Positions 33,354-41,374 of a stretch of DNA of 64,000 bases are shown here, piece after piece. The position numbers and the translations under genes were made by a program. Origin of the DNA: Streptomyces sp. SID8374 (GTDB taxonomy: Bacteria; Actinomycetota; Actinomycetes; Streptomycetales; Streptomycetaceae); assembly GCF_009865135.1 (NCBI RefSeq), contig NZ_WWGH01000001.1, positions 682,001 to 746,000 of the forward strand. Reading direction: 5' to 3'. Numbering within the stretch: the first letter of the stretch is position 1; the number at the start of each line of letters is the position of its first letter. Under the pieces are notes generated by a model. That model was given only the letters and a program-made list of their open reading frames with translations, did no database searches and was not told the origin of the DNA.

Positions 33354-34067
33354 TCAGCTCCCGGCGGGCAAGGTAATCGCAGAGATGACGTCCCACCTGT
33401 AAGTAGCGTTTTCTCGACGCAGTTCCACAAGGTCCGCGTGCGAGACGTGAACCGAGAGAGTCGGTCGGCCTCGGAGTTCGGCTACCTGGCTGATCACTGA
33501 ATCTGCAGGGCGGGTCGTGTTGCTGTAGGCGATTCCAAGATGTGGACGGAAAGATTCGGTGGATCTTCCTCCGGGTGCTCCAACCAACGTCCCCGCACGA
33601 GCGAGTATCGAGTGAAGGCTGATCAGTGGGTTCCACGGGGCAACGCTGTAGCGCAGGGCACCGCGTGACCCCGCCAACGGGCCGACCTGCAGATCGAAGG
33701 CTTTGGGCGCCGTGTCCTGGGCCACTTGCACGACTCGCGCCAGGTCCATTTCACCCATGGCCGCACTGTCGCCGACCTTGTTCAACGTGATGTGAAGGCC
33801 ATCGGCTGGCACCAGGTCCAGCGCCGGGTTGGTAACGGCGTCCTGACAGGCGCGAGCATCGTTGATCAGCGCGCGCTCATTGGGGAAAGTGAGCATCCAG
33901 TAGTAGGCCCGGCCTCCGCTCCAACCGGGACGGTCCCAGTGGTTGGACATGTGCGATACGGCTTGGAAGGCCGCCCAGTCGTGCGCGGCAATCGCGTGGG
34001 GGTCAGCGAGGGCACGCGGAGGGTCGGCTGGGAATGCCCGCCGGTCCCGACGAAGAACCGGGCTCAT
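33354..34067 (-). CDS. 2H phosphoesterase (2'-5' RNA ligase-like)
   Basis: A 237-residue protein of the 2H superfamily. Two catalytic His motifs are visible: LHITL (His92, Thr94) and FRPHLGIAY (His176, Gly178), with hydrophobic strands on both sides. Members open cyclic phosphodiesters or cleave 2'-5' bonds in RNA or nucleotide messengers; some phage members destroy immune signals. Which reaction this one performs is not visible. The ATG at 34067 follows GAGGGGG. It is the first gene after tniQ, read in the same direction, so it may belong to the mobility module or be the first cargo gene. Confidence 0.75.
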   Translation of the reverse strand: MSPVLRRDRRAFPADPPRALADPHAIAAHDWAAFQAVSHMSNHWDRPGWSGGRAYYWMLTFPNERALINDARACQDAVTNPALDLVPADGLHITLNKVGDSAAMGEMDLARVVQVAQDTAPKAFDLQVGPLAGSRGALRYSVAPWNPLISLHSILARAGTLVGAPGGRSTESFRPHLGIAYSNTTRPADSVISQVAELRGRPTLSVHVSHADLVELRRENATYRWDVISAITLPAGS

Positions 34068-34256
34068 TCGTACCCCCTCGGCCGGACGGCGTTCGGGCCG
34101 TCTGCGTCGCTGTCCAAAGTCTCGCCCGCAGTGGGGCGCTGCGTCACGGAGCTTAACGGTCGGCGATATCCGCCCGTCTCATCGGTTCCAGGCCGCGGCG
34201 GTCGCGTAGAGCTCGGCGGAACGTCGGGGATGAGCCGCAGGTGTTGCCCGCGCGGT

Positions 34257-36197
34257 TCACCGTACCGCCCCGATGCCCGGCGTCCACGGCGAGATGCCGG
34301 GCGGGACGGTGCCGTCCTTGTCGATGATCGGGGCGAGGAACGCGGCGTAATGGGAGAGCAGGGAGAGCCAGTTGTTGTCGGTGGTGCCTGTGGTTCCGTG
34401 CTGAATGCGTGCCCAGAACGCGCTGTCGCTTGTCCGCCAGAGTTGGTGGGTTCCGCGGGGCTGCTGGTCGCGGATGGGGTGCGCAGCGTACACATGCTCG
34501 CCTTGAGTCAAGGTGGTCCACATGATGATGGACGCGGTCCGGCGCTTACGGTCGCTGAAGTCGGGGCGTCCACCCCGTCCGGTCGGGATGGGGATCCTGT
34601 CGGTGATCTCGTTCCAGGTCGCCGGGTCAATGCACCAGTAGCGCAGAGCATCGCGCCGGCGACGGTAGTCGACCAGATCGTCTCGGCTGTCAAGTTCGTC
34701 GGCCAGGGCGTGGACGGCGAATTCGAACTCCTGCGGGTCAGGCCGTGTCCGTGCCCAGTTGTGGACGGCCTTCGCGTTGTCGGAGGCCCGGTGGGTGCCG
34801 GCGGGGTTAAGCGGCAGTCCCAGGAGCGTCCCGGCCTTGAAGAGCGAGCCACCGACTGCGATCTGGCACAGGTGGAGCACAGCTGTTCGCCGGATGCTGG
34901 ACGCCGGGATTCCATCCATGTGCGCAAAGTACCTTTTGTACCAGTCGTCTTCGAGGAAATGGGGGATGTGCTGGGGGCCGAAACGTGTCCTGCGGATGGG
35001 TCGTTTCAATGCGCGGGGCCGTAGTTCCCGGGCATAGGTCTGCAGCACGGGGGCGACGGCTTGCAGGAAGCCTTGGGAACAGTCGGGTCTGGTGTCCAGG
35101 AAGTCCCTGCGCCATTCGCCGCTGCTTCGACGGCGTGGGTCGTGCACTACCAGCGAGCGGACGTGCTCGCCCAGGTCACGGGAATTTTCCAGTCGAAGTA
35201 GCCGGTCGGCAGCAGCCAGAAGGGCCGCACAGGGAGCGGAAGCCAGCGCGGGAGCATCGATGAGGCTCTGGGGCCGGTCGGCGAACGGCTGCTCTTCGCG
35301 CGGGGCTGCTTGGTCAGCATCGAGTGCTTCGGCAAGCCCCGGGTCGGGGAGGATGTCGCGGGCCCGAGGCCAGCTGGCCTTGATCAGCTGGCAAAGAACA
35401 CGGAGGTCAGTGAAGTAGTTGCCGACTGCGGCCTCGCTGCCGAGCACCTCGGTGGTCGCCGGGCCAGCAGCCGACAGCAGGTCAAGCGTGTGCCGTTGGA
35501 AAGCCATGACCTGTTCACTAGGGGCGGGCGCGGAGGCAGGACAGCGGTCGAGTCGGCCCTGGCAGCCGATTTCGGGGCCGTGCCCGGCGGGCCCCGTGGC
35601 CGACAGCGGGGACCGGCACTGGGCGGGGTGCAGCCCTGTGTCGCGCCAGCGGGGCAGCGCCCGGTAGGTGGTCCTGGTGACGGTACAGAGCGCTGGCCGG
35701 CCGCAGTCGGGACACCGGTGTTCGAGGAACCGGTTGTGGGTGGGACAGGCGAAGACCGGGGGCAGCCTCCAGAGCCGGCGCCAGGCACCTCCGAATTCCT
35801 GCTCGATCGGCGTGTCCCCGCCGGCCAGGCAATCAGGGCAAAAACGTGTCGTATGGAGGAAGATCCAACGGTTGTGACGGCTCGAAAGCTTCTGACGGTA
35901 CGAGGTGGGAATGTTGGAGGCTGGCGGGTAGCGGAGCCCGAGAGGGCTCAGGAGCATGCCCGTGACCTCGTCCTCACTGGTCTTGACCGTTCGCGCGAAC
36001 CTTGTCCGTACGTCCTCTGGCATGTGAATGATGTGCAATACCGAACCGTTCGCACTCGCTGAGCGGGTCAGCCCTGTTGCATATGCGAGATCGGCTGGCG
36101 ACGCCTCGATCCGGTAGGAGAGCCTCATCAGGAAGCCGGGGAGCGATTCGTCAGGCAGCGGTGGAAGGCTGCGTGGCAGAGGCCTGATCGGGATCAT
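34257..36197 (-). CDS. tniQ: TniQ/TnsD-like target-selection protein
   Basis: A 646-residue TniQ-family protein. The N-terminus (PLPDESLPGFLMRLSYRIEASPADL) is the family hallmark. A zinc-binding cluster follows: Cys120, Cys123, Cys151, His154, Cys162, Cys165. The C-terminal half is rich in helix-turn-helix-like segments (IAVGGSLFKAGTLLGLPLNPAG). Its length exceeds short TniQ (about 400) and even Tn7 TnsD (508), which favours sequence-specific target recognition. The ATG has AGGAGA upstream and lies 12 bases after the tnsC stop. It would tether TnsC to the attachment site. Confidence 0.9.
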   Translation of the reverse strand: MIPIRPLPRSLPPLPDESLPGFLMRLSYRIEASPADLAYATGLTRSASANGSVLHIIHMPEDVRTRFARTVKTSEDEVTGMLLSPLGLRYPPASNIPTSYRQKLSSRHNRWIFLHTTRFCPDCLAGGDTPIEQEFGGAWRRLWRLPPVFACPTHNRFLEHRCPDCGRPALCTVTRTTYRALPRWRDTGLHPAQCRSPLSATGPAGHGPEIGCQGRLDRCPASAPAPSEQVMAFQRHTLDLLSAAGPATTEVLGSEAAVGNYFTDLRVLCQLIKASWPRARDILPDPGLAEALDADQAAPREEQPFADRPQSLIDAPALASAPCAALLAAADRLLRLENSRDLGEHVRSLVVHDPRRRSSGEWRRDFLDTRPDCSQGFLQAVAPVLQTYARELRPRALKRPIRRTRFGPQHIPHFLEDDWYKRYFAHMDGIPASSIRRTAVLHLCQIAVGGSLFKAGTLLGLPLNPAGTHRASDNAKAVHNWARTRPDPQEFEFAVHALADELDSRDDLVDYRRRRDALRYWCIDPATWNEITDRIPIPTGRGGRPDFSDRKRRTASIIMWTTLTQGEHVYAAHPIRDQQPRGTHQLWRTSDSAFWARIQHGTTGTTDNNWLSLLSHYAAFLAPIIDKDGTVPPGISPWTPGIGAVR

Positions 36198-36209
36198 CGC
36201 GTCTCCTGG

Positions 36210-37484
36210 TCACACGACGGAGGAACTGGTAGCCGGGATTCCTTTGTCGTCGAAGGTCGTGTTCCTCGGCCTGGAGCCCGCCTTGGGCTCGGTCCGCGCC
36301 GGCTGGGGCGGAACGGTCCCCTCTTCACCAGCCTCCGCATCGCGTTTTGGGTCACGGACACGAATGACGACCTCGTCCAGGAGGTCCTCGGTGAGTTCCT
36401 CCACCTCGTTGTCCATCGCGAGTGCGGCGCCGTCCGCGATGAGCCGTTCGATGTAGCCAACAACTCCGCTGGTCCGCCGGAAGATGTACTCGGGCATCGT
36501 GCCGCTGGTGAGCATGTGCGGGCGGGCCTTCAGTAGTCGCAGTTGGTCTTCCAGTCCGGCGAGGTGGGTGAGGAAGTCCGCGATCTCCTCGGGTGCCCCG
36601 TAGCGGAAAGGCTCGAGGTCGACCAGGTCGAAGCGGCGTTCTGTCTGGGTTGCCGCCTCATCGGCCCAGGTCAGTTCCGGTGTGGGAGGAGGGAAATGCC
36701 ACTGTTTGGTCTTGGGGTCCTGCCGTCCCTCGCGTAGGAGTCCGGACAAGGGGATTCCGACACCGATCAGAACGAGGGTCACGTGCATGCTCATCAGGGC
36801 TCGCAGGAGGTCAAGGGTGTCCTGATCGTCGATCCGGTGCAGCTTCAGCCGGGTGATGTCGTCCAGGATGAGTACGCGCGTTCGGTGGTCCCGGAGTGAG
36901 GTACGGACCCGTCGAACCAGTCGCGTGAGTGTGGGGTTCCTGCTGACCTCGTTGCCGAAGAATTCCAGGATCGCCTCGCAGGTCGACTTCGGCGTGGCTT
37001 TGACGGGCGTCTGTACGTAGGCGACTGTGCAGCGGATGTCCCGGGTTCCAGGCAGGGGTTTCGGGTCGAAGCGCTGGCTCAGACTCAGCCACAGGTCCTC
37101 GAAGGCCGCAGCTGCTTCGGCGGCGGTCTCGGTCTTCCCCTGGTTTCCGCCTCCGTTGACCATGATGCCGGGGCGGGTGGTGGGCCGTGCGTTGAGGGAG
37201 TTGGCCAGCATGCGTGAGTGCATCAGGCGCGAGACCGCCAAGCTCATCGGGGTGTCCTGCATCGGCAGGTTCGCGTGGGTCGCGCGGCGGTGAAGGTCGT
37301 TGAGACTGCGGCCGAGCGGACTCCATGTGCGGTAGGTCTTCAGGTCCACCACCGGGGCGGGGAGGAAGTCATTCCTGGTCAGCCGCCAGGCCGACCAGCC
37401 CTCGGCGGTCTCTCGCTCCGGTGGGTCGCCAGGCAGCACGAACCGGGCCGGTTCCGGAGTGGCGTCAGAGTGCTTGGCATCCAT
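36210..37484 (-). CDS. tnsC: TnsC/TniB-like AAA+ transposition regulator
   Basis: A 424-residue AAA+ ATPase. Walker A GGGNQGKT (about residues 111-118) and Walker B RVLILDDITRL (about 203-213) are intact, and a sensor/Arg segment follows (QTERRFDLVDLEPFRYG). In Tn7-like systems TnsC couples target choice by TniQ/TnsD to the TnsAB transposase. The ATG at 37484 shares one base with the tnsB stop (TGATG), so translation is coupled; a GTG one codon earlier is possible. The long N-terminal tail could contact TnsA and TnsB. Confidence 0.9.
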   Translation of the reverse strand: MDAKHSDATPEPARFVLPGDPPERETAEGWSAWRLTRNDFLPAPVVDLKTYRTWSPLGRSLNDLHRRATHANLPMQDTPMSLAVSRLMHSRMLANSLNARPTTRPGIMVNGGGNQGKTETAAEAAAAFEDLWLSLSQRFDPKPLPGTRDIRCTVAYVQTPVKATPKSTCEAILEFFGNEVSRNPTLTRLVRRVRTSLRDHRTRVLILDDITRLKLHRIDDQDTLDLLRALMSMHVTLVLIGVGIPLSGLLREGRQDPKTKQWHFPPPTPELTWADEAATQTERRFDLVDLEPFRYGAPEEIADFLTHLAGLEDQLRLLKARPHMLTSGTMPEYIFRRTSGVVGYIERLIADGAALAMDNEVEELTEDLLDEVVIRVRDPKRDAEAGEEGTVPPQPARTEPKAGSRPRNTTFDDKGIPATSSSVV

Positions 37485-39463
37485 CACTTTTCCTTCGCTG
37501 TGTCGGGGACGGGGGAAGCGGCATGCGACATACCTTCGTCAGCCGGCAGGAGAGCGCGTGCCCGCTGGCGGGCTGCATCACCCAGGCGCGGTGCGGGGGC
37601 CGGTGCTACCGGCACGGCCTCCTCGCGCCGCTGACGTCGTTCGTTGTCGATGGCCATGTCGGTCTCCCGCATCCGGTCGGTCCACCGCGCGGGCGGCGGG
37701 GGTACCGCGGGGGCCGGGCGGTCGAGAGCGGCAGCCCGGCCCTGCGCGATCTCGCGGGAGCGCTCAGTGCGCTGGGCCTTCGTCATCCGGCTGGGCCACT
37801 GGTCGACAGGCGTGTGAGCAGCGACCAGGTCCAGGAGTAGGGGAAGCAGTTCGCGGTCGGACTGCGGCTTCAGCCCTGCCTGCTTTGCGGCAATGAGGAG
37901 TTCCCGTACGCGCGCGCCGTTGAAAGAGGGGACTTTCCCCTCTGGAGGCAGCCCGGTCCAGCGCAGGGTGTGCCAGGCGTGGGTTCGCGGGTCCTGGAAA
38001 AAGACCGCACGGGCGTCTCGGGGATCACGGTGCACATGCCAACGGTCCTTACGTCGCCCGCCCTGGCCGGACGGCTGGTCCCGGTAGGCGTCCAAGGCGT
38101 GGCCGTCGTACCAAAGTCCGCCGATCTTCACTCCGCGCTTGCCGTGAATGGCAACGACATGCCTCGGAAGGGCGCGGTAGTACAGATTCGGCGAGGGAAT
38201 CTCCAACGCCCAGCCGCCTTGCGCCATCGCCGCGGCGAACAGCGTGTTGGGGCTGTGGTCGCCGACCGGATCCCAGCACGGCGCGTGCTCGCCCAAGCGC
38301 CTGTTCTGCCAGATCCGGACGATCCAGGTGGCCAGCAGGTGTTCCATCTGATCCACTGTCAAGGTGGTATCTGCTTCGGGATCTGCCCCCCGGTCAGCAA
38401 CGTCCACCCCGGTGTAACCGGGCAGATACTCGAACAGTAGAGATCGAATTGCCCCAAACGCTCTCTCGCAGGCAGCCTTGTCGGTAGGCCTCAGGACACG
38501 CGCCGGCAAGATCCGCACCTGAAGCGCCTGCTGGACATCGACCAGGTGATGGTTGCGGTAGACGCTGCCGTGATCGGTGGTCACAGTCTCCGGGGCGAAG
38601 AAGGGCAGCGCAGCAACCTTGTGACCGGCGAACTCGGCAACCAGCGCGGCCGGGACCCCTGGGTAGGGCCATTCCATGTCCTGGTCCCAGTCCGGACGCA
38701 TCGGCAGCGGCGACATCACGTCCCGCAGCATCATCGCGATGTCTGTGGAGGTATCTGAAACGAGTGTGAGCCGGAAGGCGACGAGCGAGTGCGTGTAGAC
38801 GTCCATCGCCAGGCTGAGATGGACCGCGACCGGGTCATCGAACACCGACTCGCGGACCATCACCGGCAGGATGGTGGTGTCCAGGGCGACGACCTGGCCC
38901 GGTCTCTGGATCACCACGTGTTCACCGCTGGTCTCCAACTCGGCGGAACGGGCGTACTTCTGCCGGGCCCGCCCGCTGCCGAACCATTCCCGCCAGACCA
39001 CCCGCAGAGTCCCGTAGCTGGGAATCTTCTCGACAGCCTCCTCACCGAACTTCTCGCGGACGTACTGGTGAATCAGGCCGACCCGCACCCGCATGTTGAC
39101 CTTCGAACGGTGCAAGGTGTCCGCGCGGACCGCGAGGATGGCCTCGCGGACCGGTTCGGTCACGCTGGGATGCCCCCGGGTAGCCGGCGTCCAGCGGTTG
39201 TCCGCGCACCCCATTTCGAGATCGGCCCGGCGCCTGGCCTCCCACCGGATGAGGGTGCGGTAGCTGACCTGGTCCAGGGCCAGCGCCTGTGCATGGGCCG
39301 GGTCCAGGGCCTTCAACTCGGCTGCCTTCGCCCGGCGGCGCTCGGTGACCGTGGTGCGGTCCGGATCGTATTGCGGCCGAGGCTCCCCCGGAGCGGCCCG
39401 CAGCGCGTCCCCGCTTCGGTAGCCGGTCTCGATCTCCAAGAGATGCGCCCGGCGGATGCGCAT
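37484..39463 (-). CDS. tnsB: TnsB-like DDE transposase
   Basis: A 659-residue transposase of the Tn7/Mu/Tn552 class. DNA-binding helices occupy the first 180 residues. The rve/RNase H core shows the catalytic triad in VVALDTT (Asp195), VTTDHGSVYR (Asp297) and AACERAFG (Glu333), a D-36-E spacing. LFEYLPGYTGVDVADRG follows, then a Mu-type beta-barrel (RWHVHRDPRDARAVFFQDP) and a Pro/Ala-rich tail to contact TnsC. It cuts and joins the 3' transposon ends. The start overlaps the tnsA stop as TGATG. A frameshifted relative lies at 40850-41330. Confidence 0.92.
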   Translation of the reverse strand: MRIRRAHLLEIETGYRSGDALRAAPGEPRPQYDPDRTTVTERRRAKAAELKALDPAHAQALALDQVSYRTLIRWEARRRADLEMGCADNRWTPATRGHPSVTEPVREAILAVRADTLHRSKVNMRVRVGLIHQYVREKFGEEAVEKIPSYGTLRVVWREWFGSGRARQKYARSAELETSGEHVVIQRPGQVVALDTTILPVMVRESVFDDPVAVHLSLAMDVYTHSLVAFRLTLVSDTSTDIAMMLRDVMSPLPMRPDWDQDMEWPYPGVPAALVAEFAGHKVAALPFFAPETVTTDHGSVYRNHHLVDVQQALQVRILPARVLRPTDKAACERAFGAIRSLLFEYLPGYTGVDVADRGADPEADTTLTVDQMEHLLATWIVRIWQNRRLGEHAPCWDPVGDHSPNTLFAAAMAQGGWALEIPSPNLYYRALPRHVVAIHGKRGVKIGGLWYDGHALDAYRDQPSGQGGRRKDRWHVHRDPRDARAVFFQDPRTHAWHTLRWTGLPPEGKVPSFNGARVRELLIAAKQAGLKPQSDRELLPLLLDLVAAHTPVDQWPSRMTKAQRTERSREIAQGRAAALDRPAPAVPPPPARWTDRMRETDMAIDNERRQRREEAVPVAPAPAPRLGDAARQRARALLPADEGMSHAASPVPDTAKEK

Positions 39464-40158
39464 CAACTTGAGGCGTTCGGGCTCCAGGTCACTCGTGGTC
39501 TTCGGCTGACGGCCCCGTCATTCGTGGCCACGTGCGGGCGCCACCCGGTCACTACCGTGTACCGCCAGCCCACTGCGAGTGCGGCTTCCTGCGACGCAGC
39601 GAAGCGCATCAAGTCGTCCTGGTCCATCCGCCCCGCGGGGCGAACATCGATCAGCCAGCGGCCACCCCTGGTCACCGCAAGAAAGTCCGGCGTGTGCTCG
39701 CGCCACCGGCCTTCCGCCCGGAAACGCAGCAGGAAAGGCTGGGGCAAGAGCTCCAACAGACCACCGGCGAAGTCCAGCGCTACCAGGAACCGGTCCTCCT
39801 CCAGCGACTCGAATGCGTGCAGCCGTCCCGTACCGATCAAGGACTCCAGACCGGGTCGATGCCGCTGCTTGGTCCGCCAGCCGAACGGCCTCCACGGCCG
39901 GCACCCCGCCAAAGGCAGCGCACCCAGGTCAGCGACCGACCGGACAATCTCCTCCTTGCCGAACCGCCAAGATGTCGTCCACCGATCCGACCACCCCCGC
40001 TCCAGATCGAGGACCGCCCGGCGTGTACCGAAGGCATCGCACGTTACGGCGAGTTGGTCCCAACTGCACGCATGCGACCAGAGTGGGCTGGCAATCACAC
40101 CGTCGATGGCGCGCGGCGTCGAGAGTTTCGACTGGGCAGTGCTGTGGATCGATTCCAT
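39463..40158 (-). CDS. tnsA: TnsA-like endonuclease
   Basis: A 231-residue protein positioned and built as TnsA, which makes the 5'-strand cuts in cut-and-paste transposition. FESLEEDRFLVALDF supplies the catalytic Glu (117-121). EHTPDFLAV gives Asp158 and GGRWLIDVRPAG gives Asp171, followed by Arg where the classical Tn7 enzyme has a catalytic Lys. That substitution is odd and may mark a distinct lineage. It is the first gene of the operon, 190 bases inside the candidate right end. The ribosome binding site is weak. Confidence 0.75.
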   Translation of the reverse strand: MESIHSTAQSKLSTPRAIDGVIASPLWSHACSWDQLAVTCDAFGTRRAVLDLERGWSDRWTTSWRFGKEEIVRSVADLGALPLAGCRPWRPFGWRTKQRHRPGLESLIGTGRLHAFESLEEDRFLVALDFAGGLLELLPQPFLLRFRAEGRWREHTPDFLAVTRGGRWLIDVRPAGRMDQDDLMRFAASQEAALAVGWRYTVVTGWRPHVATNDGAVSRRPRVTWSPNASS

Positions 40159-40210
40159 ATCGATAGGGAACAGGCAGTACCACTCTCCGCGGCAGAATCA
40201 CCTGATTTCG

Positions 40211-40324
40211 GTGACAACAAGGCTGACAGCGCGCTACCGTGCCACCCCTCACTGAAACACGGTGTCAACCACGGCTGAAATCTCAGGCCCTCGCCCCAGC
40301 TCAGCCACACCGATCAGTGTCAAC
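40211..40324 (-). repeat. Three TTGACAC-type repeats at the right end (candidate TnsB sites)
   Basis: On the minus strand GTTGACACTG (from 40324), GTTGACACCG (from 40269) and GTTGTCACCG (from 40218) are spaced 55 and 51 bases apart between the right end and tnsA. Regular same-orientation repeats are typical of TnsB binding arrays; TTGACA could also serve as a -35 box. Confidence 0.5.
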
Positions 40325-40366
40325 TTCCACTGGAAGTCTCACCGAGAGTGACCGTGCCAGTGGACG

Positions 40367-40696
40367 ATGACGGGACGGCTTACCGACGAGGCTTACTTCT
40401 GGGAGCCGGTGCGGTATTTCGGCGGCCAGAATGTCGACTCCGAGACATTCGCCTACGCGGGGACCGCTGACGAGGCGCTGAAACAGCTTGATGAGATGTA
40501 CGGGAGATGGCACGCGGGGGTCCGCCGACTCTCGGACGCTGACCTGGACAATCCGCCCGCGGTGGATCCTGAGCCGTTCCCCATGGAGAACAGGGTCCTG
40601 CACGTCAACAGGGAGCTGATCCATCACGGCGCCGAGATCTCCCTGCTGCGCCACCTCTATCGCCGACAGGATGGAGCCGGACCGCACCGCATATGA
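40367..40696 (+). pseudogene. Truncated DinB-superfamily gene
   Basis: The frame encodes 109 residues that read as pieces of a DinB-family protein. GRLTDEAYFWEPV, normally near residue 30, is fused directly to YFGGQNVDSETFAYAGTADEALKQLD, so about 50-60 middle residues are missing. The N-terminal 20-30 residues are also absent, because a stop lies in frame at 40349. The His-bearing end (VLHVNRELIHHGAEISLLRHLY) is intact. Homology begins within about 15 bases of the candidate right end of the transposon, so insertion probably removed the 5' end. The internal deletion argues that the remnant is dead. Confidence 0.7.
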
Positions 40697-40849
40697 CCTT
40701 CGGCAACCGGCAACCGGCGATCGCGCTTCGGGACTTACGTGGAGTCCGTGACGCTCCACGGTTGCCGCCGCCGATAGGACTCTCCTCTTCACTCAGGGCG
40801 TCGTATTCGCTCTTCGTCAGCACGCTCATCGTGATGCTGGTCGTCGACG

Positions 40850-41330
40850 CTACGAACTGCTGCCAGCCGGCAGGACGATCAAGTGCTGGCCGAAGTCGTC
40901 GTGCAAGCCACTGCCGGGCATCGTCGGCGTGGCGGCCTTGGTGCGGGCCGCGACGCGGCGGTCCTTCTTGGCCGTTGCGGTCTTCCGGCCCTTCTTCGCC
41001 GTCGGCAGGGGGGCGGCGTGTGCGCGGGTGAGCAGGGGGCGGCCACCGCTTCGGCGAGTTCTTCCTCGGTGGCCTTGGGCAGTTGGTGGCTGACGTGGTC
41101 CCAGGCCAGGTCGCCGAAGGGGACCGGAGCACGGTTCCGGTACTTCCAGGCCGCCTGGACCCATTCACCGTCGCCGCGGTGATTACGTACCCGGACCCGG
41201 GACATGCCGTAGGGGTCGCGGTGAACCTCCCAGAGCCCGCGGCGGTCGGTGTTGCGGCCGTGTAGCCGGGGAGGAACTGGCGAACATCGTTGCGGCGGAG
41301 CCCAGTCTCTTCTCGATGCGCTCCTTCTCG
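40850..41330 (-). pseudogene. Relic of a second TnsB/Mu-type transposase
   Basis: On the minus strand fragments in shifting frames read RQFLPGYT, then HGRNTDRRG, LWEVHRDPYGMSRVRVRNH, WVQAAWKYRNRAPVPFGDL, and after another shift LLTRAHAAPLPTAKKGRKT and RRVAARTKAA. They resemble the LPGYTG region, Mu beta-barrel and basic tail of TnsB-like transposases. One missing G near 41260 explains the first frameshift, and most of the catalytic domain is deleted. It differs from the intact tnsB nearby, so it marks a separate, older insertion at the same place. Confidence 0.65.
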
Positions 41331-41374
41331 AAGGGCGAGCCCTTGCGCGCGGGCCGGGCTGCACACGACGTGGA

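Larger units (their letters stand above)
29480..40353. mobile_element. Tn7-like transposon with tnsABC-tniQ and five cargo genes
   Basis: An approximately 10.9 kb island of visibly lower GC. TnsA, TnsB, TnsC and TniQ are read leftward from the right end in an overlapping operon, followed by five cargo genes. Candidate ends face each other. The left is on the plus strand at 29480-29520, beginning TGTCAG and ending TGACACTG; the right is on the minus strand from 40353 to 40315, beginning GGTCAC and ending TGACACTG. The two ends are similar over about 40 bases with gaps. I found no matching 5-bp target duplication, so the exact borders are uncertain. It needs no CRISPR and none is present. Confidence 0.65.

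Noticed and set aside
29480..40353. CRISPR-associated transposon
   Set aside because: No Cas gene, repeat-spacer array or guide-like RNA was seen. TnsA and a long TniQ fit a protein-targeted Tn7-like element.
40693..41031. Plus-strand frame starting MTFGNRQPAIALRDL
   Set aside because: It runs antisense to the transposase relic and has no domain or ribosome binding site.
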